Shown here one piece after another: positions 1 to 6,592 of a stretch of DNA of 8,082 nucleotides (position 1 is the stretch's first letter; each line of letters starts with the position of its first letter). Under the pieces are notes generated by a model, which saw nothing but the letters and a program-made list of their open reading frames with translations, searched no databases and had not been told where the DNA came from. The position numbers and the translations under genes are program-made. Where the stretch lies: the NCBI GenBank assembly GCA_030841965.1, contig JAUUSJ010000170.1:1-8082 (forward strand). Direction: 5' to 3'. This DNA comes from Blautia sp. (GTDB lineage Bacteria; Bacillota; Clostridia; Lachnospirales; Lachnospiraceae).

Positions 1-2
1 AT

Positions 3-77
3 AAATCAGCGTATGTCGAAAAACCGTGGGAACGAACGTGTTTTTCGAGGATATATCGACGAACTCTCTTTGCGTCT
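3..77 (+). repeat. 75-bp structured repeat, left copy
   Basis: Matches the reverse complement of 7997-8071 at 71 of 75 positions, with differences at 46, 47, 52 and 62. It can fold into a hairpin: 12-17 pairs with 50-55, 19-24 with 40-45, and 25-27 with 36-38, around the 8-nt loop GGGAACGA. The change at 52 turns a G-C pair (right copy) into a G-U pair here, so pairing is kept. The inner edge at 77 is sharp. The outer edge cannot be judged because the window starts two bases before it. It lies downstream of thrC, which has no other obvious terminator, so it might serve as a 3' hairpin for that transcript; that role is inference. Positions 78-164 hold nothing else I recognise. Confidence 0.85.
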
Positions 78-164
78 GTCCCCACTACCATTACACCAAA
101 AATTTCAAACCATCACAACACCATATCACTCTGCATTACAATTCAAACTATAAGTGACCCAATA

Positions 165-1652
165 CTAGCAACCTAAGATTTTTCTAACTTCCTTTTCCAT
201 ATCCTCTGTCTCGCAGACAGTATTATGAAGAACTTTTGCTGTCCGAATCTCCTCAATTGCCTTTGGAACTGCGACGCCAGAAATTTTATTTAACTCATCC
301 ACTAACTCAAAATCTGTCTTACCCTCTACATCGCCGCTCACTGCCGCCATAACACTTCTCGTAAACTTATATGGGCTGGCCGTAGATGCAATTACCGTTT
401 TTGTCTCATCCTCTGTCTCTTGTTTGTATTTCTTATAGACCTTCGCTGCCACTGCCGTGTGAGTATCGATAATATATCCTGTCTTATCATAAATTTCCTT
501 AATAACCTCAGCAGTCTCCTCCTCAGTCGCATATCCTCCGCAGAAGTCTTTTAACTCATCCTTCATCTCATCTGTAATCTTATAAACGCCATCCTTAGAA
601 AGCTGATTCATAAACTCCATATTCTTCTTGGAATCATGTCCACAAATGCGATAAATTAATCTCTCCAGATTACTGGAAATTAAAATATCCATAGATGGAG
701 AGGATGTCAAAATAAACTCTCTATTCTTATCGTAACTTCCTGTCTGGAAGAAGTCAAATAATACTTTATTCTCATTTGAGGCACAGATTAATTTGGCGAT
801 AGGTAAGCCCATCTGTTTTGCATAAAATGCAGCCAAAATATTTCCAAAATTACCTGTAGGCACAACGATATTAATCTTTTCGCCATCTACAATCTCGCCG
901 TTGTCAAGCATTTTCGCATAAGCGTATACATAGTAGACAATCTGTGGGACTAAACGTCCTATATTAATCGAGTTTGCAGAAGAGAACTGGTATCCAGCTT
1001 TATCCATCTCCTCGGCCAATTTGGCATCGGAGAACATTTTCTTCACTCCTGTCTGAGCATCGTCAAAATTTCCCTTAATTCCGATGACATATGTGTTATC
1101 TCCCTTTTGTGTCACCATCTGTTTTTCCTGAATTGGACTGACACCAGCCTTTGGATAAAATACAATAATCTTTGTTCCCTCTACATCCGCAAATCCCGCC
1201 AACGCAGCTTTACCTGTGTCACCAGAAGTAGCCGTGAGAATGACAATCTCATTTTTAATCTGATTTTTCTTTGCAGATGTTGTCAATAGATAAGGCAAAA
1301 TGGAGAGTGCCATATCCTTAAATGCGATAGTGGATCCGTGAAAAAGCTCCAAATAATAAGCTCCGTCTGCCTTCACAAGTGGCGCAATCTCTTCCACATC
1401 GAACTTCTTATCGTAAGCATGTTCAATACAGTATTTTAACTCTTCCTCTGTGAAATCTGTCAAAAATAACTTCATTACCTCGTAAGCGGTCTCCTGATAA
1501 CTCATAGAAGCCAACTCTCTCATCGTCTTATCCAGCGTTGGAATCTCCTCTGGGACATAAAGACCAGCGTTCTTTGCCAGACCTCTCAAGATTGCCTCGG
1601 AAGCCGTCACCTTCTCAGCGCTATTTCTTGTACTTTTATACATAAGATTCAT
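165..1652 (-). CDS. thrC: threonine synthase
   Basis: PLP-dependent cytosolic enzyme converting O-phospho-L-homoserine to L-threonine, the last step of threonine synthesis. At 495 aa it is the long form with an N-terminal threonine-synthase domain (about residues 5-85). The PLP Schiff-base lysine is Lys112 in HGSTIAFKDMA. A TSGDTGKAA segment (142-150) and the phosphate-binding PTGNFGN loop (265-271) follow, as in fold-type II PLP enzymes. I chose the ATG at 1650-1652 because AAAGG (complement of 1665-1669) lies 12 nt upstream; the ATG three codons later is 21 nt away. The gene is alone: no hom or thrB is adjacent. A consensus promoter at 1791-1819 and a structured leader precede it. The reading frame is intact and no clear U-tract terminator follows the stop. 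Confidence 0.96.
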   Translation of the reverse strand: MNLMYKSTRNSAEKVTASEAILRGLAKNAGLYVPEEIPTLDKTMRELASMSYQETAYEVMKLFLTDFTEEELKYCIEHAYDKKFDVEEIAPLVKADGAYYLELFHGSTIAFKDMALSILPYLLTTSAKKNQIKNEIVILTATSGDTGKAALAGFADVEGTKIIVFYPKAGVSPIQEKQMVTQKGDNTYVIGIKGNFDDAQTGVKKMFSDAKLAEEMDKAGYQFSSANSINIGRLVPQIVYYVYAYAKMLDNGEIVDGEKINIVVPTGNFGNILAAFYAKQMGLPIAKLICASNENKVLFDFFQTGSYDKNREFILTSSPSMDILISSNLERLIYRICGHDSKKNMEFMNQLSKDGVYKITDEMKDELKDFCGGYATEEETAEVIKEIYDKTGYIIDTHTAVAAKVYKKYKQETEDETKTVIASTASPYKFTRSVMAAVSGDVEGKTDFELVDELNKISGVAVPKAIEEIRTAKVLHNTVCETEDMEKEVRKILGC

Positions 1653-1663
1653 ATTCGTACCAA

Positions 1664-1759
1664 ACCTTTCTAAAAGGTCAGATTGTCACCATTCTCCAAA
1701 CAATAGTAGATTCCTACAGAAAAATCTCAGCTTTTCTCCATCTTGCCCACAACTGACCT
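1664..1759 (-). promoter_or_regulatory. thrC leader with two mutually exclusive stems
   Basis: In the transcribed (-) strand a long-range stem can form between AGGTCAG-TTGT (complement of 1749-1759) and ACAA-T-CTGACCT (complement of 1675-1686): 11 pairs with one bulged U, enclosing about 60 nt that include a small GTAG/CTAC hairpin (1706-1717). The next sequence, ACCTTT-TAG-AAAGGT (complement of 1664-1678), is a perfect 6-bp hairpin whose 3' arm contains the AAAGG ribosome site of thrC. The two structures share bases 1675-1678, so only one can form. This is the layout of a translational switch. No T-box or other known riboswitch core is recognisable. The folding is read from the sequence; regulation is inference. 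Confidence 0.45.
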
Positions 1760-1790
1760 CATTTTTATATTCTCTATTATTACGCCACTT

Positions 1791-1819
1791 AGTATAGCAC
1801 AACCCCTTTGAAATCACAA
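1791..1819 (-). promoter_or_regulatory. sigma-A type promoter for thrC
   Basis: On the minus strand, -35 TTGTGA (1814-1819) is separated by 17 bp from -10 TATACT (1791-1796), with TGC just upstream of the -10 giving an extended -10. Transcription would start near 1783-1785, leaving a leader of about 130 nt before the thrC start codon. Nothing else in 1820-1951 is recognisable; it is AT-rich spacer between this promoter and the terminator of the upstream gene. Confidence 0.7.
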
Positions 1820-1951
1820 GATAATGTGACTAAATTTTGCATAAAAAAGACAATTTTCATTCATTTTCTCCTATCTTTGCATCCTATTTCGCTCTAAATT
1901 TGTGCTATATTTTTAGTACAACTGTATTTATAAGGCGTACATTTCTTGCAA

Positions 1952-1988
1952 AGAAAAAAGAGAGTAGACTTTTTTGTCTCTCTCTTTT
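1952..1988 (-). terminator. intrinsic terminator of the CDF transporter gene
   Basis: AAAAGAGAG (1956-1964) plus AGAC (1966-1969) pairs with GTCT plus CTCTCTTTT (1976-1988), with one bulged base (1965) and a T6 loop, giving 13 pairs. Read on the minus strand the stem runs into TTTTCTTT, so it should terminate the transcript of the gene whose stop is at 2054. The plus-strand side has only a weak T run, and no plus-strand gene ends here. Confidence 0.75.
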
Positions 1989-2053
1989 CAAATTTTTAAA
2001 TATTGAAAAACTTCATTTTAGATACAAGTAATTGAGATGAAATCCCCATCGTC

Positions 2054-2977
2054 TTATGCTATCTGTTCTCTATAAGGATTGACATGAACCATGCAGTGCT
2101 TTACATCCTCAAATTCTTCCTCAATCTTACTATGCACCCTCTCAGCTATCGCATGAGAATCCTCCAAAGTCAAACTTGCATCTGCACTGATTTCTACATC
2201 GACATAGATTTTGGAGCCAAAGAGTCTTGTTTTTAGTAAGTCCACTCCTCTCACACCGTCCTGAGCTAAAATGACTGCCTCCATTCTCTCATTCGTCTCC
2301 TGGTCACAGGAAGTATCTAACATCTTAGCTACGGCATCCTTATAAATATCATAGGATACTTTAAAAATGCAAAAACAGATTGCGACACTGGCGATTGGGT
2401 CAAAGATTGGGAATCCAAGAATCGCAGCTCCGATACCGAGTAAACTTCCAACAGAAGATAAAGCGTCACTTCTATGATGCCATGCGTCTGCCATAAGTGC
2501 GCCAGATTTAATCTTCTTCGCCGCATTTCTCGTATACCAATACATTCCTTCCTTCACGATAATCGAGATAAATGCAGCGATAAGTGCCATCTTTCCAGGG
2601 ATAATTAACTCCTCTCCCTGCATTCCTCCGATAATTTTGGTCATTCCCTGATATCCGATTGCGAGTCCAGTAAGTGCGAGAACCGTCGCTAATATAATAG
2701 AGGCGACACATTCAAATCTCTCATGACCGTACTGATGCTCCCTGTCAGAATCCTTACTCGAAATATGAATTCCAATCATGACAATCAATGTACTAAACAC
2801 ATCGGATGCCGAGTGAATCGCATCCGAAACCATGGCGCTAGAGTGAGATAAAATCCCCGCCACTAATTTTCCAACGGATAATAAGATATTCACACCGATA
2901 CTTGTATTTGATACACGCATCGCCGTCTTTTTCTTTTCTTGGTCTGTTAAATTTATTTTTTGTTTATTTTGCTTCAT
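2054..2977 (-). CDS. cation diffusion facilitator (CDF) family metal exporter
   Basis: Inner-membrane antiporter family that exports divalent metals (Zn, Fe, Mn, Co) in exchange for protons, acting as a homodimer. At 307 aa it is full length. About six membrane segments lie between residues 25 and 215. TM2 carries HSASD (His55, Asp59) and TM5 carries HHRSD (His167, Asp171), the paired HxxxD transport-site motifs. The loop DREHQYGHER (78-87) after TM2 is typical of the FieF/MMT1-like branch. A C-terminal cytosolic dimerisation domain (about 220-300) contains His275, His294 and His298, possible regulatory metal ligands. The metal cannot be told from sequence. The ATG at 2975-2977 has GGGG eight bases upstream. 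The upstream region holds two promoter candidates and a gene remnant, and a terminator follows. No metal-sensing regulator is adjacent. Confidence 0.93.
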   Translation of the reverse strand: MKQNKQKINLTDQEKKKTAMRVSNTSIGVNILLSVGKLVAGILSHSSAMVSDAIHSASDVFSTLIVMIGIHISSKDSDREHQYGHERFECVASIILATVLALTGLAIGYQGMTKIIGGMQGEELIIPGKMALIAAFISIIVKEGMYWYTRNAAKKIKSGALMADAWHHRSDALSSVGSLLGIGAAILGFPIFDPIASVAICFCIFKVSYDIYKDAVAKMLDTSCDQETNERMEAVILAQDGVRGVDLLKTRLFGSKIYVDVEISADASLTLEDSHAIAERVHSKIEEEFEDVKHCMVHVNPYREQIA

Positions 2978-2980
2978 ACT

Positions 2981-3161
2981 TCATACCCCATTTCCTTTCT
3001 TAATATGAAAGCTCCGACAAGCAGCTATGCAGATGGCGATTGCAAGAGCAATATACGGAGCAATCGGCTTTCATGGTCTGACCAGATAAATTGTTCGCCA
3101 AAGGAATCACCATCAAAGTAAAAAAAATCTGCAGAACAATATACATACACTGTCCCACAGA
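2981..3161 (-). pseudogene. possible decayed C-terminus of a membrane protein gene
   Basis: On the minus strand two adjoining frames read like the end of a multi-pass transporter. The first (from about 3161) gives a hydrophobic stretch containing MYIVLQIFFTLMVIPLAN. Near 3072 the frame must shift by one base, after which it reads PIAPYIALAIAICIAACRS then HIKKGNGV and a TGA stop at 2981-2983. That is a helix followed by a basic tail, as at the end of MFS-type proteins. The stop sits just before the CDF start, suggesting a former gene pair. I cannot name the family, and hydrophobic reading by chance is possible. The rest of 3162-3250 holds nothing recognisable. Confidence 0.3.
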
Positions 3162-3253
3162 TTATCTGCTGCCAAATAGGCCCGACTTACATGAAGAAAA
3201 CTTCACAGTCTGATCAGTATTGGATGTTATATACAATATAGATATCTCCATAT

Positions 3254-3282
3254 TCTATAGCAAGGTCAACTGGTCTCATCAA
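3254..3282 (-). promoter_or_regulatory. possible second promoter upstream of the CDF gene
   Basis: On the minus strand TTGATG (3277-3282) is followed after 17 bp by TATAGA (3254-3259). It is weaker than the promoter at 3306-3335 and lies just downstream of it, so the two may act in tandem. Start would be near 3247, leaving a leader of about 270 nt before the CDF gene. Confidence 0.35.
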
Positions 3283-3305
3283 TATTTCTTTCTTTTCTTT
3301 TTCTT

Positions 3306-3335
3306 ATTCTACTATGCGAGAATCCTTTTAGTCAA
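3306..3335 (-). promoter_or_regulatory. promoter reading toward the CDF gene
   Basis: On the minus strand TTGACT (3330-3335) and TAGAAT (3306-3311) are spaced by 18 bp, close to the sigma-A consensus. It begins about 45 bp after the stop of the sugar-binding lipoprotein gene, with no U-tract terminator between them. Read-through from that gene is therefore also possible. The predicted transcript would run about 320 nt, through the apparent gene remnant, before reaching the CDF start. Confidence 0.55.
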
Positions 3336-3378
3336 GCGCGACTTTTGTTTCGTTTTACTGAACTTTGTTTGTCGCTGC

Positions 3379-4440
3379 TTACTCTTCTTCCTCCGACTCA
3401 TGGTATTCAAAATTAGTGATATTCTCTGCATTTTCCTCCGTCACTAATACACAAGAGACATGCTGTACCTCCACCGGTGTCTCTTCTTTCTCAGTCAAAT
3501 ATTTGTGAATTTCTGTCACTGCAAAATCTGCAATCTTATCGACCGGCTGAAGCACAGTGGCCTTTATATTTCCTTTTTTTATCTCATCAATCACATCGTC
3601 ACTCCCGTCGATTCCTGTGATAATCACCTCATGGTCTAAGTTCGCATCTCTCACTGCGTCCAAGGCTCCCAATGCCATCGTATCATTTCCACATAAAATT
3701 CCCTTCACATCTGGATTCTTCTCTAATAATTGAGATACGATATCTCTCGCCTTCTCAAAATCCCAGTCTGCTCTCTCGCTCGCAATCAACTCCATATCCT
3801 CCATGCTGTCTAAATATGCGTGAAATGCCGCACTTCTAGTTGCAGCATTCTCATCCGACTCAAGACCGAGAAGCTCAATATATTTTCCCTCTTCCTCCAT
3901 CTCTTCTATAAATTTTTGCACGACTAAGCTAGCTCCCTCATAATTATCCGATAATATCTGCGCGAAGGCAATTCCCTCCTCCTCGATACCTCGGTCAACT
4001 AAGACAGTGATAGTTCCTTTCTCTTTCGCCCTCTCGATTGCCTCAGCCGATAGCTTACTATCTGCGTTATCACAAATAATTGCGGCCGCTTTGCTTTCTA
4101 CTGCCGCCTCAAATAATTCCTCCTGCTCCTTTGTATTATCAGTATGAGAGACGACTCGTACCTGATACCCATATTCTTTGAGTTTTTTCGTCAAAGCCTC
4201 CGCCTCCGCCTTAAAAAAAGGATTTGAGTATGGCGGTGTTATAATATAAATCTCCACAATCTCCGTTCCCTGAATTGCATCCTTTTTGCTTTTTTCTACC
4301 TTATCACCCAAATTCTCCTCTTCTTCCATATTCTCTTTATATCTCATTGTCAAAATATTATGCTCACAGGATGTAATGCCAAGACATAATATACCAAAAA
4401 GAATTCCGACTGCTAACTTTTTCATTTTCCAATATCTCAC
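3379..4440 (-). CDS. RbsB-like sugar-binding lipoprotein (orphan)
   Basis: Extracytoplasmic sugar-binding protein of the ribose/galactose (Peripla_BP_4) family, tethered to the membrane. Residues 7-24 form a signal peptide ending in a lipobox, ITSC, with Cys25 as the lipidation site. A charged linker (30-58) leads to the two-lobed domain (about 62-335). Positions matching the E. coli RbsB pocket are present: Asn73-Pro-Phe75-Phe76, Asn125, Asp149-Arg150, Arg202, Trp226 (Phe in RbsB), Asn252, Asp278 and Gln298. It should bind a pyranose or furanose sugar. The start is GTG (complement of 4438-4440), supported by AGGAG eight bases upstream; the ATG at 4423-4425 is too far from that site. The tail ends in ESEEEE. 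No permease, ATPase or kinase gene is adjacent, so it could serve a distant transporter or act as a sensor subunit. Confidence 0.88.
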   Translation of the reverse strand: MRYWKMKKLAVGILFGILCLGITSCEHNILTMRYKENMEEEENLGDKVEKSKKDAIQGTEIVEIYIITPPYSNPFFKAEAEALTKKLKEYGYQVRVVSHTDNTKEQEELFEAAVESKAAAIICDNADSKLSAEAIERAKEKGTITVLVDRGIEEEGIAFAQILSDNYEGASLVVQKFIEEMEEEGKYIELLGLESDENAATRSAAFHAYLDSMEDMELIASERADWDFEKARDIVSQLLEKNPDVKGILCGNDTMALGALDAVRDANLDHEVIITGIDGSDDVIDEIKKGNIKATVLQPVDKIADFAVTEIHKYLTEKEETPVEVQHVSCVLVTEENAENITNFEYHESEEEE

Positions 4441-4476
4441 TTTTTTCTCTCCTCTAATGCTTTTCTTACCATTTAT

Positions 4477-4511
4477 CTTATAATGTTGGGGTCAAAAGGT
4501 CTTTTGAACCC
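4477..4511 (-). promoter_or_regulatory. possible lipoprotein-gene promoter overlapped by a palindromic operator
   Basis: A -10-like TATAAG (complement of 4477-4482) lies upstream of the lipoprotein gene start. No good -35 hexamer is found at 17 bp; that position is occupied by the palindrome 4488-4511. Such an arrangement is typical of promoters controlled by a dimeric regulator, but this is inferred from position only. Confidence 0.25.
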
Positions 4512-4594
4512 TTTGATACCGGACGGGTCCCAAGTTCAAAAATTCTCTTGCAAGCAAACTTGCATCGGATTTTAAAACTTTTGACTCTGGTATC
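4488..4594. repeat. nested palindromic intergenic element
   Basis: A 107-bp block made of interlocking inverted repeats. First, GGGGTCAAAAG (4488-4498) and CTTTTGAACCC (4501-4511) form a near-perfect palindrome. Then GATACC (4515-4520) pairs with GGTATC (4589-4594), enclosing AGTTCAAAA (4533-4541) against TTTTGACT (4579-4586), which in turn encloses TGCAAG-CAAA-CTTGCA (4549-4564). A TCAAAA/TTTTGA core occurs four times in alternating orientation. The first arm also matches the last one, so the block ends resemble terminal inverted repeats. It sits between the divergent lipoprotein and flippase genes. It could be a mobile palindromic repeat, an operator cluster or a structured RNA. Confidence 0.6.
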
Positions 4595-4656
4595 ATCTTA
4601 TCGAAATTTTTTTACAAAATCAATCTCTTTTCTTCACTTTTTCCACCTTTCTTCTC

Positions 4657-4720
4657 TTGTTTTATCTTATGTCTCTATGATATACTATAGAAAGTAATAT
4701 TGAATTATCAAACTCAATAT
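4657..4720 (+). promoter_or_regulatory. promoter and leader inverted repeat of the flippase gene
   Basis: TTGTTT (4657-4662) and TATACT (4681-4686) are spaced by 18 bp, placing the start near 4693. An inverted repeat ATATTGA (4697-4703) with TCAATAT (4714-4720) lies at the very start of the transcript and could be a leader hairpin or an operator. A second weaker -10-like TATAGA lies at 4739-4744. Confidence 0.45.
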
Positions 4721-4761
4721 CGCAAATAAATTTACACTATAGAATAGCAAAGGTTGGTATT

Positions 4762-6396
4762 ATGAGCAAAAAAAAGAACACAAGTAATTTTCTGGTGCAA
4801 GGTTCTATTCTCGCCGTTGCATCCATTATCGTCAGGCTCATCGGTCTTGTCTACAAAATTCCGATGACCAATATTTTGGGAAACGAGGGTATCGGTTACT
4901 ATAACACAGCCTATGAGATGTATAATCTGGGCTTAATTCTTTCTTCCTACAGTCTGCCTCTCGCTGTCTCCAAATTAATTGCGGCAAAAGATGTCATGCA
5001 TGAATACCAGAGCTCCCGACGGATTTTCCAAGTCGCCATGCTCTTCGCAACAGTCGTCGGCACTATTATGACTTTAATCATTTGGTTTGGAGCAGATTTT
5101 ATCGCACTCCATGTCTTCAAAAGTCCAAATAGCGCTCTGCCTTTGATGATGTTGGTTCCTACTATTTTAGTATTTTCTGTTATGGGAGTTATCAGAGGAC
5201 TCTTTCAGGGGAAAAATACAATGATTCCTACCTCCATCTCTCAGGTAATCGAACAAATTGTAAACGCTGTTGTCAGTGTGGCTGCCTCCTTTTATTTTAT
5301 GAAAAAATACGCTGAACTTCCAAATGTAGCTGCCTTCGGTGCAGCTGGAGGTACCTTCGGTACATTTTGCGGAGCTGTCGCTGCCTTTCTTTTCCTTCTC
5401 GTTATGTATATAACGAAGAAATCTTCTCTGGATAATTCAAGGTATTATCAGGCAGAGCAGAATACAGAAAGCTACGGTCAGATTTTGAAGCTATTAATTC
5501 TCACAATTGTGCCGATTATTTTAAGCCAGACTATCTATCAGCTCAGTGGTATTATTGATAACTCTTTGTTTAATATTTTGATGGCAAGACAGGGCTTTAG
5601 CGAGAGTACAAGAGCCTCCCTGCTCGGTGTTTATTCTGGAAAATACCGCTTACTTACAAATGTTCCTGTGGCCATAGCCACCGCTCTTGGAACTTCCATG
5701 ATTCCAAGTATTGTTACATCCAGAGTGCAGGGAAAACATAATGAAGTACAGCAAAAAATTTACTCTACCATCAAGTTTAATATGTTAATTGCAATTCCTT
5801 CCGCAGTCGGTATGGGGGCTTTGGCGAGCCCTATTATGCAGTTAATTTTTAACGACAATTCGGTATTAGCGAGAGATTTAATGGTAATCGGCTGCTTCGC
5901 CGTCGTATTTTTCTCACTATCCACCGTGACAAATTCCGTATTACAGGGTGTGGATTTATTAAAACTTTCCGTTATCCACTCTGCATTTTCGCTCTTTATC
6001 CATATTATTTTAGTATATATTTTACTAAATTTCTTTCATTTTGGAGTTTACGGCATGGTAATCGGAAATGTCACTTTTCCTCTTGTCGTATGTATTTTAA
6101 ACTGGATTGCCGTTGGAAAGCATTTATCCTATAAGCAGGAAATAAAGACAACCTTTATTCTTCCTCTTATCTGCTCTCTGATTATGGGAGTAGCAGCTTA
6201 TGTAGTTTATCATGGTATCCACCATTTTATTATCTACTCTAATATTATATCAATTATTCCAGCTATCTTGATTGCGGTCTTAGTCTATGCGATTAGCTTA
6301 CCTATCTTCAAGGCCGTGACTGTGGAGGATTTAATGGATATGCCACTTGGAACAAAATTACTAAAAATTTATAGAAAGCTTCACCTTATGAAATAG
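4762..6396 (+). CDS. MurJ-like lipid-linked precursor flippase (SpoVB/YtgP family)
   Basis: Integral membrane protein of the MOP (MATE-like) superfamily. B. subtilis YtgP, one of that organism's two lipid II flippases, and SpoVB belong to this branch, so a role in moving lipid-linked peptidoglycan precursor across the membrane is likely. The 544 residues, about 14 membrane segments, match the family length. Family features visible are the TM1 segment ASIIVRLIGLVYKIP with Arg25 (about 20-34), the GNEGIGYYNTAYEMY loop (40-54), the Ser/Pro-rich SSYSLPLAVSK (61-71), and RGLFQGKNTMIPTSISQ (145-161) in the first half. The second half has LLTNVPVAIATALGTSMIP. The ATG at 4762 has AAAGG eight bases upstream. 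It is transcribed alone, divergent from the lipoprotein gene, with a strong terminator at 6481-6526. Whether it is the vegetative flippase, a sporulation paralogue or a wall-polysaccharide exporter cannot be decided here. Confidence 0.88.
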   Translation: MSKKKNTSNFLVQGSILAVASIIVRLIGLVYKIPMTNILGNEGIGYYNTAYEMYNLGLILSSYSLPLAVSKLIAAKDVMHEYQSSRRIFQVAMLFATVVGTIMTLIIWFGADFIALHVFKSPNSALPLMMLVPTILVFSVMGVIRGLFQGKNTMIPTSISQVIEQIVNAVVSVAASFYFMKKYAELPNVAAFGAAGGTFGTFCGAVAAFLFLLVMYITKKSSLDNSRYYQAEQNTESYGQILKLLILTIVPIILSQTIYQLSGIIDNSLFNILMARQGFSESTRASLLGVYSGKYRLLTNVPVAIATALGTSMIPSIVTSRVQGKHNEVQQKIYSTIKFNMLIAIPSAVGMGALASPIMQLIFNDNSVLARDLMVIGCFAVVFFSLSTVTNSVLQGVDLLKLSVIHSAFSLFIHIILVYILLNFFHFGVYGMVIGNVTFPLVVCILNWIAVGKHLSYKQEIKTTFILPLICSLIMGVAAYVVYHGIHHFIIYSNIISIIPAILIAVLVYAISLPIFKAVTVEDLMDMPLGTKLLKIYRKLHLMK

Positions 6397-6467
6397 GATG
6401 AACAAAACAGACGAATTATCTTATCAGAAGCTTTTCTATTCATAAGAAACTGTAAACTCGTTCATCC
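6396..6467 (+). other. nested inverted repeat starting at the flippase stop codon
   Basis: GGATGAAC (6396-6403), whose first G is the last base of the TAG stop, pairs perfectly with GTTCATCC (6460-6467). Inside it ACAG/CTGT, CTTAT/ATAAG and an AGAA-GCTT-TTCT hairpin can stack into one elongated structure in the 3' UTR. No T run follows, so it is not itself a terminator. It could stabilise the 3' end or be part of an extended terminator structure. Confidence 0.4.
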
Positions 6468-6480
6468 AAAAGTTGATACA

Positions 6481-6526
6481 AAAAAGACTGTTGAAAAACT
6501 TAGCTTTCAGCAGTCTTTTTATTTTG
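6481..6526 (+). terminator. intrinsic terminator of the flippase gene
   Basis: Positions 6482-6497 (A5, GACTG, T, TGAAA) pair with 6506-6521 over 16 bp with a single G-U pair, around an 8-nt loop. T5 closes the stem and ATTTT follows. The A run on the 5' side would also give a U run on the opposite strand, so it may work in both directions. Confidence 0.85.
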
Positions 6527-6544
6527 AATGAAAATAAAAATTTA

Positions 6545-6592
6545 AAAAACCCACAATTTATACAATTTTTGACCTATAATTTGTGGATTTTT
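6545..6592. terminator. second terminator-like hairpin, probably bidirectional
   Basis: CCACAATTTATA (6551-6562) pairs with TATAATTTGTGG (6575-6586) at 11 of 12 positions around a 12-nt loop. A6 precedes it and ATTTTT follows, as in bidirectional intrinsic terminators. It separates the flippase transcript from the regulated promoter that starts at 6591. Confidence 0.5.

Noticed and set aside
1727..1762. Short leader peptide frame of 11 codons (minus strand) in the thrC leader
   Set aside because: It contains no threonine codons and has only a weak ribosome site, so there is no support for attenuation.
1653..1790. T-box riboswitch upstream of thrC
   Set aside because: The conserved T-box antiterminator sequence and the AG-bulge stem are not present on the minus strand.
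1837..2031. 64-codon plus-strand reading frame
   Set aside because: It runs through a terminator hairpin, has no ribosome site and reads like AT-rich non-coding sequence.
3220..3447. 75-codon hydrophobic plus-strand reading frame
   Set aside because: It overlaps the end of the lipoprotein gene in antisense, lacks a ribosome site, and its Phe/Leu richness comes from T-rich intergenic DNA.
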